Positions 1 to 8,975 of a DNA stretch of 50,319 nucleotides are shown here, one piece after another. A model generated the notes under the pieces. The model did not search any database. It was not told the origin of the DNA and worked only from the letters and a program-made list of their open reading frames with translations. Origin of the DNA: CAZUCU01 sp964589635 (GTDB lineage: Bacteria; Patescibacteriota; Minisyncoccia; Phycocordibacterales; JAACPR01). Every line of letters begins with the position of its first letter. Position 1 is the first letter of the stretch. The position numbers and the translations under genes are program-made. The stretch covers positions 1 through 50,319 of the forward strand of contig CAZPRI010000001.1 in the NCBI GenBank assembly GCA_964589635.1. Reading direction: 5' to 3'.

Positions 1-122
1 AAAAAAGACTTGCTGATGAACTAATTTTGGCCTCAAAAGAAGAAGGTATTGCTGTTAAAAAGAAAGAAGATACACACAGAATGGCAGAAGCAAACAAAGC
101 GTTCGCTCACTTTGCTTGGTAG
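1..122 (+). CDS. rpsG: Ribosomal protein S7 (uS7), C-terminal end only
   Basis: The window opens inside a gene; the frame starts at base 3 and runs to a TAG at 120-122. The last residues contain EDTHRMAEANKAFAHFAW, the signature C-terminus of S7, which binds the head of the 30S subunit near the mRNA exit and E-site tRNA. Only about 39 residues are visible. A strong terminator follows 18 bases later, so rpsG ends its transcript here and fusA, its usual operon partner, is transcribed separately. Confidence 0.93.
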   Translation, partial: KRLADELILASKEEGIAVKKKEDTHRMAEANKAFAHFAW

Positions 123-139
123 TAATTTAAATAAAAAAG

Positions 140-175
140 AAAAAGGCGCGCCCAAAGGGCGCGCCTTTTTCTTTT
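140..175 (+). terminator. Rho-independent terminator after rpsG
   Basis: A GC-only hairpin (GGCGCGCCC, loop AAA, GGGCGCGCC) is flanked by A5 and T5, so it can work on both strands. It separates rpsG from fusA. Confidence 0.9.
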
Positions 176-244
176 ATTAATCATTCGTATGGAACTGAAT
201 TTTGAACTTTCTGAAATAAAACGAAGAGATTTTAAAATCATCCA

Positions 245-392
245 CGTCATCCTTGTGCAGGCAGGGACCCAGGCCTTTTTTAAACCATATCAGTAATATT
301 TTATAAGTCCTAGGTTCCTGTCTTCACAGGAATGACGAATGTGATGAAGTTGATCTGCCGGATGTTTATGTCCTGTGGGTGCAGGAATGACG
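245..392. repeat. Dispersed palindromic repeat: one inverted pair and one extra half
   Basis: The half at 245-276 begins CGTCATCC and ends CCCAGGCCT. The half at 309-337 is its imperfect inverted partner, ending AGGAATGACG. A third half lies at 371-392. Bases 315-337 are an exact reverse complement of 23 bases inside murD (49554-49576), and related halves lie at 17577-17712 and 32376-32405. This looks like a REP or MITE-type element. The rest of the 176-442 spacer holds no gene that I can see. Confidence 0.85.
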
Positions 393-442
393 AAAAGTGG
401 GGTATTTTAACGTTTGGCATTCAGAAAATTATTCTATTTTTC

Positions 443-470
443 TTTACTTATCAACAATTTTCAGTACAAT
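443..470 (+). promoter_or_regulatory. Promoter of fusA
   Basis: A TTTACT -35 box and a TACAAT -10 box are separated by 16 bases. The predicted start leaves a leader of about 40 bases to the fusA ATG. An AAGAAGGGG run in the leader is too far from the ATG to act as a ribosome binding site. Confidence 0.65.
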
Positions 471-518
471 ACCAATTACCTTTAAGAAGGGGATTTTATT
501 TTTAATTAACAACATTTT

Positions 519-2654
519 ATGAGTAGAGATTATCCATTAGATAAAGTAAGAAACTTCGGTATTATCGCGCATATCGATGCCGGAAAAACAACAACTTCAG
601 AGAGAGTTTTGTTTTATACAGGAGTTTCTCACAAAATTGGTGAAGTTCACGAAGGTGAGGCAGTTATGGACTGGATGGAACAAGAAAGAGAAAGAGGAAT
701 TACTATTACTTCTGCCGCTACAACTTGTTTCTGGTCACCAACATATAACAAAGATGACAAATTTAGATTTAATATTATCGATACTCCAGGTCACGTAGAC
801 TTCACAGCCGAAGTGGAAAGATCTCTAAAAGTTCTCGATGGAGGAGTTGTTGTATTTGATGGTGTAGCTGGTGTTGAACCACAATCAGAAACAGTTTGGA
901 GACAAGCTGACAAGTACAAGGTTCCAAGAATTTGTTTCATTAACAAACTTGATAGAACAGGTGCTTCTTTTGAAAGATCATACCAATCTATTTTGGACAG
1001 ACTTACAAAGGATGCTGTTAGAGCTCAACTACCAATAGGGGAAGAAGAAAACCTTGTGGGTGTTGTTGATCTTATGAAAATGAAAGCGTATTACTTTGAA
1101 GGTAATATGGGAACAGATGTTATTGAAAAAGAAATCCCCGAAGAACTAAAAGCAGATGCTGAAAAATACAGAGCAGAATTCATAGAAAAAATCGTTGAAA
1201 ATGATGATGTACTTATGGAGAAGTTTTTTGCTGGAGAAGAAATTGCAGTAGAAGATTTAAAGAAAGCTCTAAGAGTTGGAGTTATCGCAAACAAGGTTGT
1301 GCCCGTATTCACTGGTTCAGCTCTGAAAAATACAGGAGTACAACTTGTACTTGATGCTGTTGTTGATTACCTTCCGTCTCCAATTGATATTCCACCAATT
1401 ACAGGAATTGATCCAAAAACTGGAGAAGAAGCTATTAGAGAAACAACTGATGAGGCACCTTTCGCAGCTCTTGCCTTTAAGCTTCAAACTGATCCCTTTG
1501 TAGGACAACTTACTTTCTTTAGAGTTTACTCTGGAAAACTTGAGGCTGGATCATATGTTTTGAACGCAACTACAGGAGATAAAGAAAGAGTGGGTAGAAT
1601 TCTAAGAATGCATTCAAACGATAGGGAAGAAGTGAAGGTTGTTTATGCTGGAGAAATCGCTGCCGCTGTTGGTCTAAAGAAAACTATTACTTCAGACACA
1701 TTGTGTGATCCAGCTCACCCAATCGAACTTCATAAAATTGAATTCGCTGAGCCTGTTATCTCACTTAGAATTGAACCGAAGACAAAAGCTGATCAAGAAA
1801 AAATGGGTATTGCTCTTAGAAAACTTTCTGAAGAGGACCCAACTTTCAAAGTTAAATCAGACGAAGAAACATTGGAAACAATTATTTCTGGTATGGGAGA
1901 ACTTCATCTTGAAGTTTTGGTAGATAGAATGAAAAGAGAATTTAATGTAGAAGCTAATGTTGGACAACCGCAAGTTGCATACAGAGAAACTATTACAGGA
2001 AATTCAGAAGCAGAATATAAATACTTGAAGCAATCTGGAGGTAAAGGTCAATACGGTCACGTAAAGATCAGACTAAAACCTATGGATCATGACGTTGATC
2101 TAGAAAAACTTCCAAAGAATGTTAAGAGAGATGAGACTATGGAATTCATCGATTCAATTAAAGGAGGAGTTATTCCATCTGAATATATTCCAGCTTGTCA
2201 AAAGGGAGTAAAAGAATCAATGGATAGAGGTATTGTTGCTGGATATAAGATGGTTGATGTTTCTTGTGAACTTTATGATGGTTCATACCATGATGTCGAT
2301 TCATCAGAAATCGCCTTCAAATTAGCAACTGCTTATGCTTTCACTGAAGCTGTTCAAAAAGCTAAGCCAGTAATACTTGAACCTGTTATGAAAGTTGAAG
2401 TTGTTGTACCAGATAAATTCCTTGGAGATATAACAGGAAACCTTTCTTCAAAGAGAGGACAGATTGAAGGAACACATGAAAGAGGAAATAATATTGTTGC
2501 AATTGATGCACAGGTTCCACTTTCAGAAATGTTTGGTTACACTACAGCACTTAGATCTATGACAGAGGGAAGAGGAAACATCACAATGGAATTTGATCAC
2601 TATGCAATCGTTCCACAAAATGTTGCAGAGGATATTAAAAAATCTAGAGGATAA
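519..2654 (+). CDS. fusA: Elongation factor G
   Basis: EF-G is the translocation GTPase that moves tRNA and mRNA through the ribosome and, with RRF, recycles it. The 711-aa length is normal. The G1 P-loop AHIDAGKTT lies near residue 17, G2 RGITIT near 59, G3 DTPGHVDF near 88 and G4 NKLD near 141. The later domains contain the usual GGVIPSEY and GELHLEVL segments. It has its own promoter and is closed by a terminator, so it is a single-gene unit here rather than part of a str operon with tuf, which lies 6.3 kb downstream. Confidence 0.98.
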   Translation: MSRDYPLDKVRNFGIIAHIDAGKTTTSERVLFYTGVSHKIGEVHEGEAVMDWMEQERERGITITSAATTCFWSPTYNKDDKFRFNIIDTPGHVDFTAEVERSLKVLDGGVVVFDGVAGVEPQSETVWRQADKYKVPRICFINKLDRTGASFERSYQSILDRLTKDAVRAQLPIGEEENLVGVVDLMKMKAYYFEGNMGTDVIEKEIPEELKADAEKYRAEFIEKIVENDDVLMEKFFAGEEIAVEDLKKALRVGVIANKVVPVFTGSALKNTGVQLVLDAVVDYLPSPIDIPPITGIDPKTGEEAIRETTDEAPFAALAFKLQTDPFVGQLTFFRVYSGKLEAGSYVLNATTGDKERVGRILRMHSNDREEVKVVYAGEIAAAVGLKKTITSDTLCDPAHPIELHKIEFAEPVISLRIEPKTKADQEKMGIALRKLSEEDPTFKVKSDEETLETIISGMGELHLEVLVDRMKREFNVEANVGQPQVAYRETITGNSEAEYKYLKQSGGKGQYGHVKIRLKPMDHDVDLEKLPKNVKRDETMEFIDSIKGGVIPSEYIPACQKGVKESMDRGIVAGYKMVDVSCELYDGSYHDVDSSEIAFKLATAYAFTEAVQKAKPVILEPVMKVEVVVPDKFLGDITGNLSSKRGQIEGTHERGNNIVAIDAQVPLSEMFGYTTALRSMTEGRGNITMEFDHYAIVPQNVAEDIKKSRG

Positions 2655-2673
2655 TTTTAATATACTTATTCAC

Positions 2674-2703
2674 AAAAAGCCGCGGCTTCGCCGCGGCTTT
2701 TTG
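2674..2703 (+). terminator. Terminator after fusA
   Basis: The hairpin GCCGCGGC, loop TTC, GCCGCGGC is preceded by A5 and followed by T5. Confidence 0.92.
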
Positions 2704-2714
2704 CTTTTCATTGT

Positions 2715-2720
2715 TATAAT
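2715..2720 (+). promoter_or_regulatory. -10 box close to the ATG (probable leaderless start)
   Basis: A perfect TATAAT ends 8 bases before the ATG at 2729. Transcription would begin at or next to the start codon. The -35 region overlaps the fusA terminator and is weak. Confidence 0.55.
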
Positions 2721-2728
2721 AAATACAT

Positions 2729-5700
2729 ATGAAAAAATATTTATTGTTAGCTTTGTTAACGTTTGTTCCGTTTTTTGCAAGCGCTCAAGAAGCACCAGGG
2801 TTATATGTTTCAGATTTATTAATTGAAAAAACAAATTATCAAATAGGAGAGAATGTGACAGGAAGTTTTGACATATTCAATAGTTCAGAATCAGACGCAT
2901 CTGATTTGTATTATTCGTTATCATTAGTAAACGAAAGCTCAGTAACGGGAATAGGTAGTTCAGAAATCGAAGGACCATTTTTTGTGCATGCAAGCACTTC
3001 TGCTCCCGTGAATTTTGTCTATAAAATAAATGAAAAAATAGAGGATTCTAATCAATTACAAGTATCTCTGCATAAAAATAATGGTGCTGTTGTTGCGACA
3101 GGAAAAATAAATATTACTATTTCTGGAGATAATTTAAATTTTGCGGAATACAAACTAAAGGTTCCTTCATTGGTTGATGCTTACGAAACTGAAATACCTA
3201 CAATTGAAGAAATAGAGAGTAGAGAGGTTGGTGAGATGTCTTTTGATGAATTGGAAAAAGAAATTTTCATGATTCAACAATTTCAAGATGGTGATACAGA
3301 TTTCACACTGAATGATGTTCCTTATGTAGAAAAAGATGAAGAATTACTACTTATCGTTGATGAAGAGATTGAAGAGGTTGAAATAACAATATATAGAAAA
3401 AACTTCAACGGAGAGAATGTTTATTCATCCGTTCCTACTCCAGAAGATAACGATGGAGAAAAAAATATAACTATTCCAACTAATTTCACAGCCGGATATT
3501 ATGTCGGAGAAATTAAAGTTGATGGATATGTTACTTCACGATTTTCTTATAATATATTAGGAACACAGGCTGATATATTTAGTCTTACTTCAGATTCTCT
3601 TTCTCCAAAAAAAGGAGAATCATTTAATGTGAATTTAGTTTTGGGAGGGTGGCCTGTTGATGTGATAGGTTCTGAAGTTAATTCACAGCCAGAATACGTT
3701 GATATAGATTTGTTAGTTACAAATCAAAAAGGTGAGGTTGTTGATCAATATTCTCAGACTGTAATGGTTCCTGAGGTTATCGAAGAAAATGGTCAAACAA
3801 GTAATATATTCAACCTACCTATTAATCTAAAAGCAAAAAGTTCAGCAGAGAGCTTAACATTTGATTTGTTTGTTTATGATTCAGATACAGGGCAAATCCT
3901 AGATAGTCTACAGACAACTTTTGGATCTGAAATTAATGAAGAAAGTCCTAGTCTGAAAGTACTAATAGTTTCACTAATAATATTAATAGCTCTTTCTGCA
4001 ATTATATTTGCATTCAAGCTTGGTAAAAAAATACCAACAGTTGTATTAGTTCTTCTATTTGCATTAACAGTTTTCGGTTCATTTTCTACAGAAAAAACAG
4101 AGGCCTCATGGTGGACAGCAATAATTGATTCGCATAATGCATATTACAAGGGAGCACCTTCTGTGAGAGCATTGTGGGTACAAAATGGATATCTTAATAT
4201 CGATACTCCAAAACTGTATAGTGTGAAAAAATATCAACCAAATGAATCATTCACTTATGATGCAACATACTCAATTATTGCAGGAACATCGAATGGTTAT
4301 CTAGGATATATGATTGGAACACCTAGTGAGGCAGACTGGCACACATATACAAGTCTTGAATCTGCAAAGGCAGGTATACAATATTATTTAGATAACTACT
4401 CACTTCCATATTGGGCTATAAACTGGTACGGGCAATGTCTTGATGGAAATGCAGTTTCTTGTAATTTTTTGGATGGATACTCTAACCTATATGGTATCGA
4501 TATAGATGCACGACTAGCTGCTTCAACATTCACAGAAGAATTTTCAGGGTATTCATTTAGCAAGAGTTATTCTTACTCACACAATATGACAATGCCTTCT
4601 ACTCCTGGAGACTATTACATTCCTCTTCATATAACTTACTGTACTGCTTCTCATGGTTGCGCAGATAAAACATATATACAAAGAGTTGAAGTCACTGAAG
4701 ATACTGGTTCATTTTTAGGTGCACCTATTATTGAGGGCCCAAGCACTGGTAAAATTGATGAAGTGTTGAATTTCACAGCTGTAACATATTCTGAAGTCGC
4801 TTCAAATGGATCATTCATTAAAAAAGCCTTGGCTCAAGGTGCAGGTGATCAGGTTAGATATGGAATAGATTGGGATAATAATGATTCTATTGATGAATGG
4901 GCACCTTCTACTGGATATGAAAATATAGGTATAAAAGTCCCTTTCTCTAATTCTTGGGACACTACAGGAAGTTATACTTTTAAAGTATTAGCTGAAAATC
5001 AGGCTGGACTACAATCAGCCTGGACAACAAAAAATATCTTGATAGGAGAATATGACACATGCAGTGATTTTCCTGGAGAAAGGGAATGCATATCTAATAC
5101 ATGGCATGAATGGGTCTGCACATCTGATGGCTGGGAATTGTCTAATACGGGTGAGGTGTGCACAGTGGCTGATGATTATACATTGAGTTGTAGTTACAGT
5201 CCTTCAAGTTCAGTTGCTGAGGGGGGTAGTGTTACTGTCGAGGCTAGCATCTATAAAAATAATACCCTTCAGGAGGATGTTGACTTTGATTTTATATGGA
5301 AATTAAATGGTAATATAGTTAATAGTAATAATAAATCTGTTACTTTCGACAATTTAGATAATGGGTTTTATAATCTATTTCTCGAATTAGAGGACTTGAA
5401 TGAAGGAAAAAAAGTCGAAAATTTCCTAGAAGCCTGTCCATTCTCTATTGGTTCTAGTATTGAAGTTCCAGAAATATCTAGCTTCAAAATTACACCAAAC
5501 TTTGCTCCAAATTGTAAAGCATCATTTGTTGCAACAAATGTGACTACCTGTTCAATTATCGATGTTGATGGAGCTACTGTTGGTGAACCAATTTCTGATA
5601 TTGATGATGGTGATACTGATAGTACTATTAATGCTACGAATCGTCCTGTAGAAAAAGTTGGAACATTTCGTGTCAGATGTGAGGGATCAAATACAAAAAC

Positions 5701-5758
5701 AGTCTTCTCTGAAAACACACAAAAGTGTTCTTCAGTTGGAGATTTTATCCAGACATAA
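2729..5758 (+). CDS. Large exported membrane-anchored protein with PKD-like region
   Basis: This 1009-aa protein starts with a clear Sec signal peptide (about residues 1-20, ending in ASAQ). Residues about 25-405 are acidic, beta-rich and rich in Thr/Ser. Two hydrophobic segments follow, near 410-430 and 438-455, separated by the positive stretch KLGKK. Residues 460-1009 form a second outer region with a PKD/Ig-like part near 670-780 (DWDNNDSIDEWAP, SYTFKVLAENQAG) and a cysteine-rich tail. The second hydrophobic segment resembles an internal signal peptide, as if two exported proteins had been fused. No catalytic motif was recognised. An adhesin or cell-surface scaffold role is inference only. 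Confidence 0.75.
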   Translation: MKKYLLLALLTFVPFFASAQEAPGLYVSDLLIEKTNYQIGENVTGSFDIFNSSESDASDLYYSLSLVNESSVTGIGSSEIEGPFFVHASTSAPVNFVYKINEKIEDSNQLQVSLHKNNGAVVATGKINITISGDNLNFAEYKLKVPSLVDAYETEIPTIEEIESREVGEMSFDELEKEIFMIQQFQDGDTDFTLNDVPYVEKDEELLLIVDEEIEEVEITIYRKNFNGENVYSSVPTPEDNDGEKNITIPTNFTAGYYVGEIKVDGYVTSRFSYNILGTQADIFSLTSDSLSPKKGESFNVNLVLGGWPVDVIGSEVNSQPEYVDIDLLVTNQKGEVVDQYSQTVMVPEVIEENGQTSNIFNLPINLKAKSSAESLTFDLFVYDSDTGQILDSLQTTFGSEINEESPSLKVLIVSLIILIALSAIIFAFKLGKKIPTVVLVLLFALTVFGSFSTEKTEASWWTAIIDSHNAYYKGAPSVRALWVQNGYLNIDTPKLYSVKKYQPNESFTYDATYSIIAGTSNGYLGYMIGTPSEADWHTYTSLESAKAGIQYYLDNYSLPYWAINWYGQCLDGNAVSCNFLDGYSNLYGIDIDARLAASTFTEEFSGYSFSKSYSYSHNMTMPSTPGDYYIPLHITYCTASHGCADKTYIQRVEVTEDTGSFLGAPIIEGPSTGKIDEVLNFTAVTYSEVASNGSFIKKALAQGAGDQVRYGIDWDNNDSIDEWAPSTGYENIGIKVPFSNSWDTTGSYTFKVLAENQAGLQSAWTTKNILIGEYDTCSDFPGERECISNTWHEWVCTSDGWELSNTGEVCTVADDYTLSCSYSPSSSVAEGGSVTVEASIYKNNTLQEDVDFDFIWKLNGNIVNSNNKSVTFDNLDNGFYNLFLELEDLNEGKKVENFLEACPFSIGSSIEVPEISSFKITPNFAPNCKASFVATNVTTCSIIDVDGATVGEPISDIDDGDTDSTINATNRPVEKVGTFRVRCEGSNTKTVFSENTQKCSSVGDFIQT

Positions 5759-5768
5759 TATAAATATA

Positions 5769-5802
5769 AAAAAACCGACCTGTTCTACAGGTCGGCTTTT
5801 TT
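5769..5802 (+). terminator. Terminator after the large exported protein
   Basis: The hairpin CCGACCTGT, loop TCT, ACAGGTCGG is flanked by A7 upstream and T6 downstream. Confidence 0.9.
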
Positions 5803-5809
5803 AATAAGA

Positions 5810-5838
5810 ATGACTACTGATAATTATCCTGATATAAT
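5810..5838 (+). promoter_or_regulatory. Promoter with -10 box 6 bases before the ATG
   Basis: ATGACT and TATAAT are separated by 17 bases. TATAAT ends 6 bases before the ATG at 5845, so the mRNA is probably leaderless. Confidence 0.6.
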
Positions 5839-5844
5839 TACGAT

Positions 5845-6105
5845 ATGAGTAATGTTGAATTTGATGATGAGCGGAATTTTAATACGAGTGCGCACTTTGT
5901 AGAAAAAAATTCTGCAATAATTCAAAAACTAATTGATCTTGGTATTGTCACTGATAAAAAATCAGCAAATATTCTTCTAGTTAGTATTGCAGTGGTTTTT
6001 CTTGTAGTTAGTTTGTTCTTATTCTTTAAAGTTTTCTCTAATGGTCCAGGAGCAAATAATGACCTTCCAGAAGATTTCCTTCCAGAAGACCTATTGTTGC
6101 CTTGA
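5845..6105 (+). CDS. Small single-pass membrane protein
   Basis: This 86-aa protein has a charged N-terminal half (about residues 1-45), one transmembrane helix near 47-67 (a run of I, L, V and F) and a short tail with the repeated acidic motif LPEDFLPEDLL. There is no signal-peptide cleavage site. It has its own promoter and is followed by two TGA codons and a TAA close together. The function is unknown. It sits between envelope genes and the rplJ leader, and no homologue was recognised. Confidence 0.7.
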   Translation: MSNVEFDDERNFNTSAHFVEKNSAIIQKLIDLGIVTDKKSANILLVSIAVVFLVVSLFLFFKVFSNGPGANNDLPEDFLPEDLLLP

Positions 6106-6123
6106 TGATAAAAATATTACGAC

Positions 6124-6151
6124 TTGCTTTTTATTGATATTTTGTTATTTT
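6124..6151 (+). promoter_or_regulatory. Promoter of the rplJ-rplL unit
   Basis: TTGCTT and TATTTT are separated by 16 bases, with an upstream TGT that makes an extended -10. The predicted start (about 6158) coincides with the first base of the leader's long-range pairing. Confidence 0.5.
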
Positions 6152-6158
6152 GATATTC

Positions 6159-6316
6159 ATAAGACCGAAGACAAGAGGCACACAACCACGTAAAATCAAT
6201 TTTATAAAAATTGACCACGTGGTAAATAAGTCCTCTCGAGGTTCTGCTTAAGAAGTTTTTTAAACAGACATCTTGTACCTATCGATCAGTCGGTCTTATA
6301 ACTGGTCGGTTTTTTA
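6159..6316 (+). promoter_or_regulatory. Structured rplJ (L10) leader with terminator-like hairpin
   Basis: Bases 6159-6167 (ATAAGACCG) pair perfectly with 6291-6299 (CGGTCTTAT), closing a leader domain. Inside it is a hairpin with CCACGT and ACGTGG arms and an AT-rich extension. A 10-bp hairpin at 6281-6310 with G-U pairs is followed by TTTTTT, like an attenuator. In many bacteria the L10(L12)4 complex binds the rplJ leader and represses its own synthesis. The position and layout fit that; the exact L10-binding kink-turn was not verified. Confidence 0.65.
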
Positions 6317-6360
6317 TTAGAAAAGAATTATTTTTAATTCTTAATTTCTAGAGCCTAAAT

Positions 6361-6849
6361 ATGGCAATTACAAAAGATAAAAAGAAAGAAATACTAAAGA
6401 AATTGAATGACGTTACTACTCAAGAGTCAGTAGTGTTTGTAAATTTCCATAGTTTACCTGTTGCTGAAACTACAGAGTTGAGAAGAGAACTTCGATCAAA
6501 AGAAGTTAATTACTTTGTGGCAAAAAAGACATTGGTAAAAAAAGCATTTCAGGATTCAAAAATAAAAGGAGACCTTCCAGAGCTAGAAGGGGAACTTGCT
6601 GTTGTGTATGCAAATGACTCTACAACTGCTGCGAGAGAAATCTATTCTTTCCAAAAGAAATTTACAGATAAAATAAATATCTTAGGAGGAGTTTTTGAAG
6701 ACAAGTTCTTGAATAAATCTGAAATGGAGGAGATTGCTCTAATTCCATCAATCGATGTTCTTAGAGGAATGTTCGTGAATGTTATTAATTCACCAATTCA
6801 AGGATTTGCAATGGCAATAAAAGCAATTGCTGAAAGTAAAGAAGCGTAA
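6361..6849 (+). CDS. rplJ: Ribosomal protein L10 (uL10)
   Basis: L10 forms the base of the stalk and carries the L7/L12 dimers that recruit translation factors. The 162 aa match the family. Typical features are the N-terminal region with VVFVNFHSLPVAETTELRR, the core YFVAKKTLVKKAF and a C-terminal helix for L12 binding. It is followed after 21 bases by rplL. rplK and rplA, which usually precede it, are absent here, and no Shine-Dalgarno sequence is visible before the ATG. Confidence 0.95.
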   Translation: MAITKDKKKEILKKLNDVTTQESVVFVNFHSLPVAETTELRRELRSKEVNYFVAKKTLVKKAFQDSKIKGDLPELEGELAVVYANDSTTAAREIYSFQKKFTDKINILGGVFEDKFLNKSEMEEIALIPSIDVLRGMFVNVINSPIQGFAMAIKAIAESKEA

Positions 6850-6870
6850 GTTATTAACTAAAATTTAATT

Positions 6871-7329
6871 ATGTCAGACGAACAAAACGTAAATACAGAA
6901 GAAGTAAAGAATGAAGTTGTTGCCGAGACTCCTGTAGTAGAAGAGACTACTGAAGAAGTTGAAGTTCCTGCTAAATTCGTAAAACTTGTTGAAGAGGTTG
7001 AGAACATGAGTGTTCTTGAACTAAACGAACTTGTAAAGGTTCTTGAAAAGAAATTTGGAGTTTCTGCTGTTGCTATGGCAGCACCAGCAGCCGGAGGAGC
7101 AGAAGCAGCAGAAGAAAAAGATGAATTCACTGTTCATTTAGCAGATGTTGGAGCATCAAAAATTGGTGTTATTAAGTCTGTTAAAGAAATCTTAGGTCTT
7201 GGTCTTAAAGAAGCCAAAGATTTAGTAGATGGAGCACCATCTGATCTTAAGACAGGAGCGAAAAAAGAAGAGGCTGAATCAATGAAAGCTAAACTAGAAG
7301 AAGCTGGAGCAAAGGTTGAACTTAAATAA
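6871..7329 (+). CDS. rplL: Ribosomal protein L7/L12 (bL12) with acidic N-terminal extension
   Basis: This is the flexible stalk protein that contacts EF-Tu and EF-G. It is 152 aa against a usual 120-130. The first 30 or so residues are an acidic Glu/Val/Thr-rich extension not found in the textbook protein. The dimerisation domain (about 34-65), the Ala/Gly hinge near 70-80 and the C-terminal domain (KIGVIKSVKEILGLGLKEAK) follow in normal order. It is co-transcribed with rplJ and closed by a terminator. Confidence 0.95.
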   Translation: MSDEQNVNTEEVKNEVVAETPVVEETTEEVEVPAKFVKLVEEVENMSVLELNELVKVLEKKFGVSAVAMAAPAAGGAEAAEEKDEFTVHLADVGASKIGVIKSVKEILGLGLKEAKDLVDGAPSDLKTGAKKEEAESMKAKLEEAGAKVELK

Positions 7330-7353
7330 ATAAAACTTTTACACAGATAAAAC

Positions 7354-7384
7354 AAAAGCCGCACCAAAGGTGCGGCTTTTGTTT
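7354..7384 (+). terminator. Terminator after rplL
   Basis: The hairpin GCCGCACC, loop AAA, GGTGCGGC is flanked by A4 and T4. Confidence 0.9.
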
Positions 7385-7417
7385 TATAATTAATACATAT
7401 AAATTAATAAAATATCT

Positions 7418-8701
7418 ATGAGTCCTAAATTATTTAAAATAGTTTCGATTTCTGCAATAGCTTTTGTTGCAGCAATGTCTATTGTTAACATTAAAAATTC
7501 TGAATTAAGCACAGTAAAGGATGGTGCATTTTCAAATAATGAAAATACTTTTGTGACATTAACTCCTGGGGTAGATCATTACTTCACTGTTGGAAAGGAA
7601 GGCCTAACTTTTTCTCAATTGACAGAGTCTGGTTTTAAACTCGATGATAATCGTTCTGTTGCTGGATATGTTTTAACCTGGGAGGATTCTGAAAAGCCAG
7701 ATAATACGGATAGGCAAGATTCTATTTATTATCAATCAAATCGTGTTTGGAAAAAATTTGGAAGCAGAGATTCTTTTGGAGATGAAAAAATTTCGAATTA
7801 CTTCGTTATACGAACACTTTCAACTAGACCGAGTATAAATTTAAATCTTCCTACTCATGTTACATACTTCGGTAGTACAAAATATAATTCAAGTGATAGA
7901 CCTTGGGAGAATGAAGATATCTCAGATGATTTTCCAAAAATTTATACTGAATTAATTAGTACATCTACTACAAATACTGATGATTCAACTATGGGGATTT
8001 ATTCTGCAAGATTCGAACTAACTGCAGAGGGTGGAGATGTGTATATTCCGAAAGAGGTTATAAGAACTAATCCAGAAAAAGATTCAAAAATAGAACCAGG
8101 GTTAAATATTTTTATAAAAAACTCTAAGAACAACATAATAAGTGAGCAGGATGCTGAATTTTCTTACAGTGTAAACACTTCAGCTGATACGGATTCAAAC
8201 TTCTATGTAATTGATGAGGGAGATACTGAAAGATTTGATTTAAAATTCGTAATTAATGATGTTAAAGATGATGGAATTTACAGAATCATGATGAAGGGTT
8301 TCACTTATTTTGACTCATCATCATACAATTCAGGCGATTCCAGAGTGCATGATTTTGGTTCAAATAATCGTTTTGCCTCAGAAAACCTTTTCATAAAGGG
8401 TGGTAATAGTTCAGAAGTTGGTGTTTGTAATATGACAAGAGATTTAAGTATTGGATCATCAGGTACTGATGTTGTTGCATTGCAGGATCTATTGGTGGAA
8501 AAAGGTTTACTGTCGTTCCCAGACGGGACTGCAAAGGGATATTTCGGTTCATCAACACAATCTGCTTTGGCTAAGTACCAGTCTCAAGAAAAAATAACGC
8601 TATTTTCTAATCTTACATATGGTCTTACTGGGCGAACAATAGAAAATGGTTATTTTGGATATCTTACTAGGTTGTACATAACAAATAATTGTAGGGGATA
8701 A
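7418..8701 (+). CDS. Exported protein with C-terminal peptidoglycan-binding domain
   Basis: This 427-aa protein has an N-terminal hydrophobic segment (residues 6-24), a long Ser/Asp/Thr-rich region with beta-type sequence (about 40-335) and a C-terminal PG_binding_1-like domain (about 340-427). That domain shows the LSIGSSGTDVVALQDLL repeat followed by GYFGSSTQSALAKYQ, and a second YFGYLTRLYI. In Patescibacteria such domains tether surface proteins to the wall. Two cysteines bracket the domain. An AT-rich -10-like box lies just before the ATG. The middle region was not recognised. Confidence 0.8.
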   Translation: MSPKLFKIVSISAIAFVAAMSIVNIKNSELSTVKDGAFSNNENTFVTLTPGVDHYFTVGKEGLTFSQLTESGFKLDDNRSVAGYVLTWEDSEKPDNTDRQDSIYYQSNRVWKKFGSRDSFGDEKISNYFVIRTLSTRPSINLNLPTHVTYFGSTKYNSSDRPWENEDISDDFPKIYTELISTSTTNTDDSTMGIYSARFELTAEGGDVYIPKEVIRTNPEKDSKIEPGLNIFIKNSKNNIISEQDAEFSYSVNTSADTDSNFYVIDEGDTERFDLKFVINDVKDDGIYRIMMKGFTYFDSSSYNSGDSRVHDFGSNNRFASENLFIKGGNSSEVGVCNMTRDLSIGSSGTDVVALQDLLVEKGLLSFPDGTAKGYFGSSTQSALAKYQSQEKITLFSNLTYGLTGRTIENGYFGYLTRLYITNNCRG

Positions 8702-8718
8702 AAAAAGACAGTATCTAT

Positions 8719-8746
8719 AAAAAGCGGCCCGAAGGGCCGCTTTTTT
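8719..8746 (+). terminator. Terminator before the tuf unit
   Basis: The hairpin GCGGCCC, loop GAA, GGGCCGC is flanked by A5 and T6. Confidence 0.92.
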
Positions 8747-8831
8747 AACACCTTACATAAAAACAAACTTAATAATCTGTCCCAACTCAATCTACACCAC
8801 TTCAGATACTTCAATTAAAGCATGAATTCTG

Positions 8832-8859
8832 TTGACATATACTATCCTTTTGTTAATAT
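8832..8859 (+). promoter_or_regulatory. Strong promoter of the tuf-rpsJ-rplCDW unit
   Basis: A consensus TTGACA and a TAATAT -10 with upstream TGT are separated by 16 bases. It leaves a leader of about 110 bases before tuf. The leader contains a T7 run at about 8910, but no convincing terminator stem. Confidence 0.75.
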
Positions 8860-8975
8860 ACTTCTACTTATAGATTGCGCTTTTCATATGTGCATTCATT
8901 AGGTGTTTCTTTTTTTAAGGCACTTTCTCGCGCCCTTACAAAAGGAAATATTTTATTCATTATATTTAAAATAAT

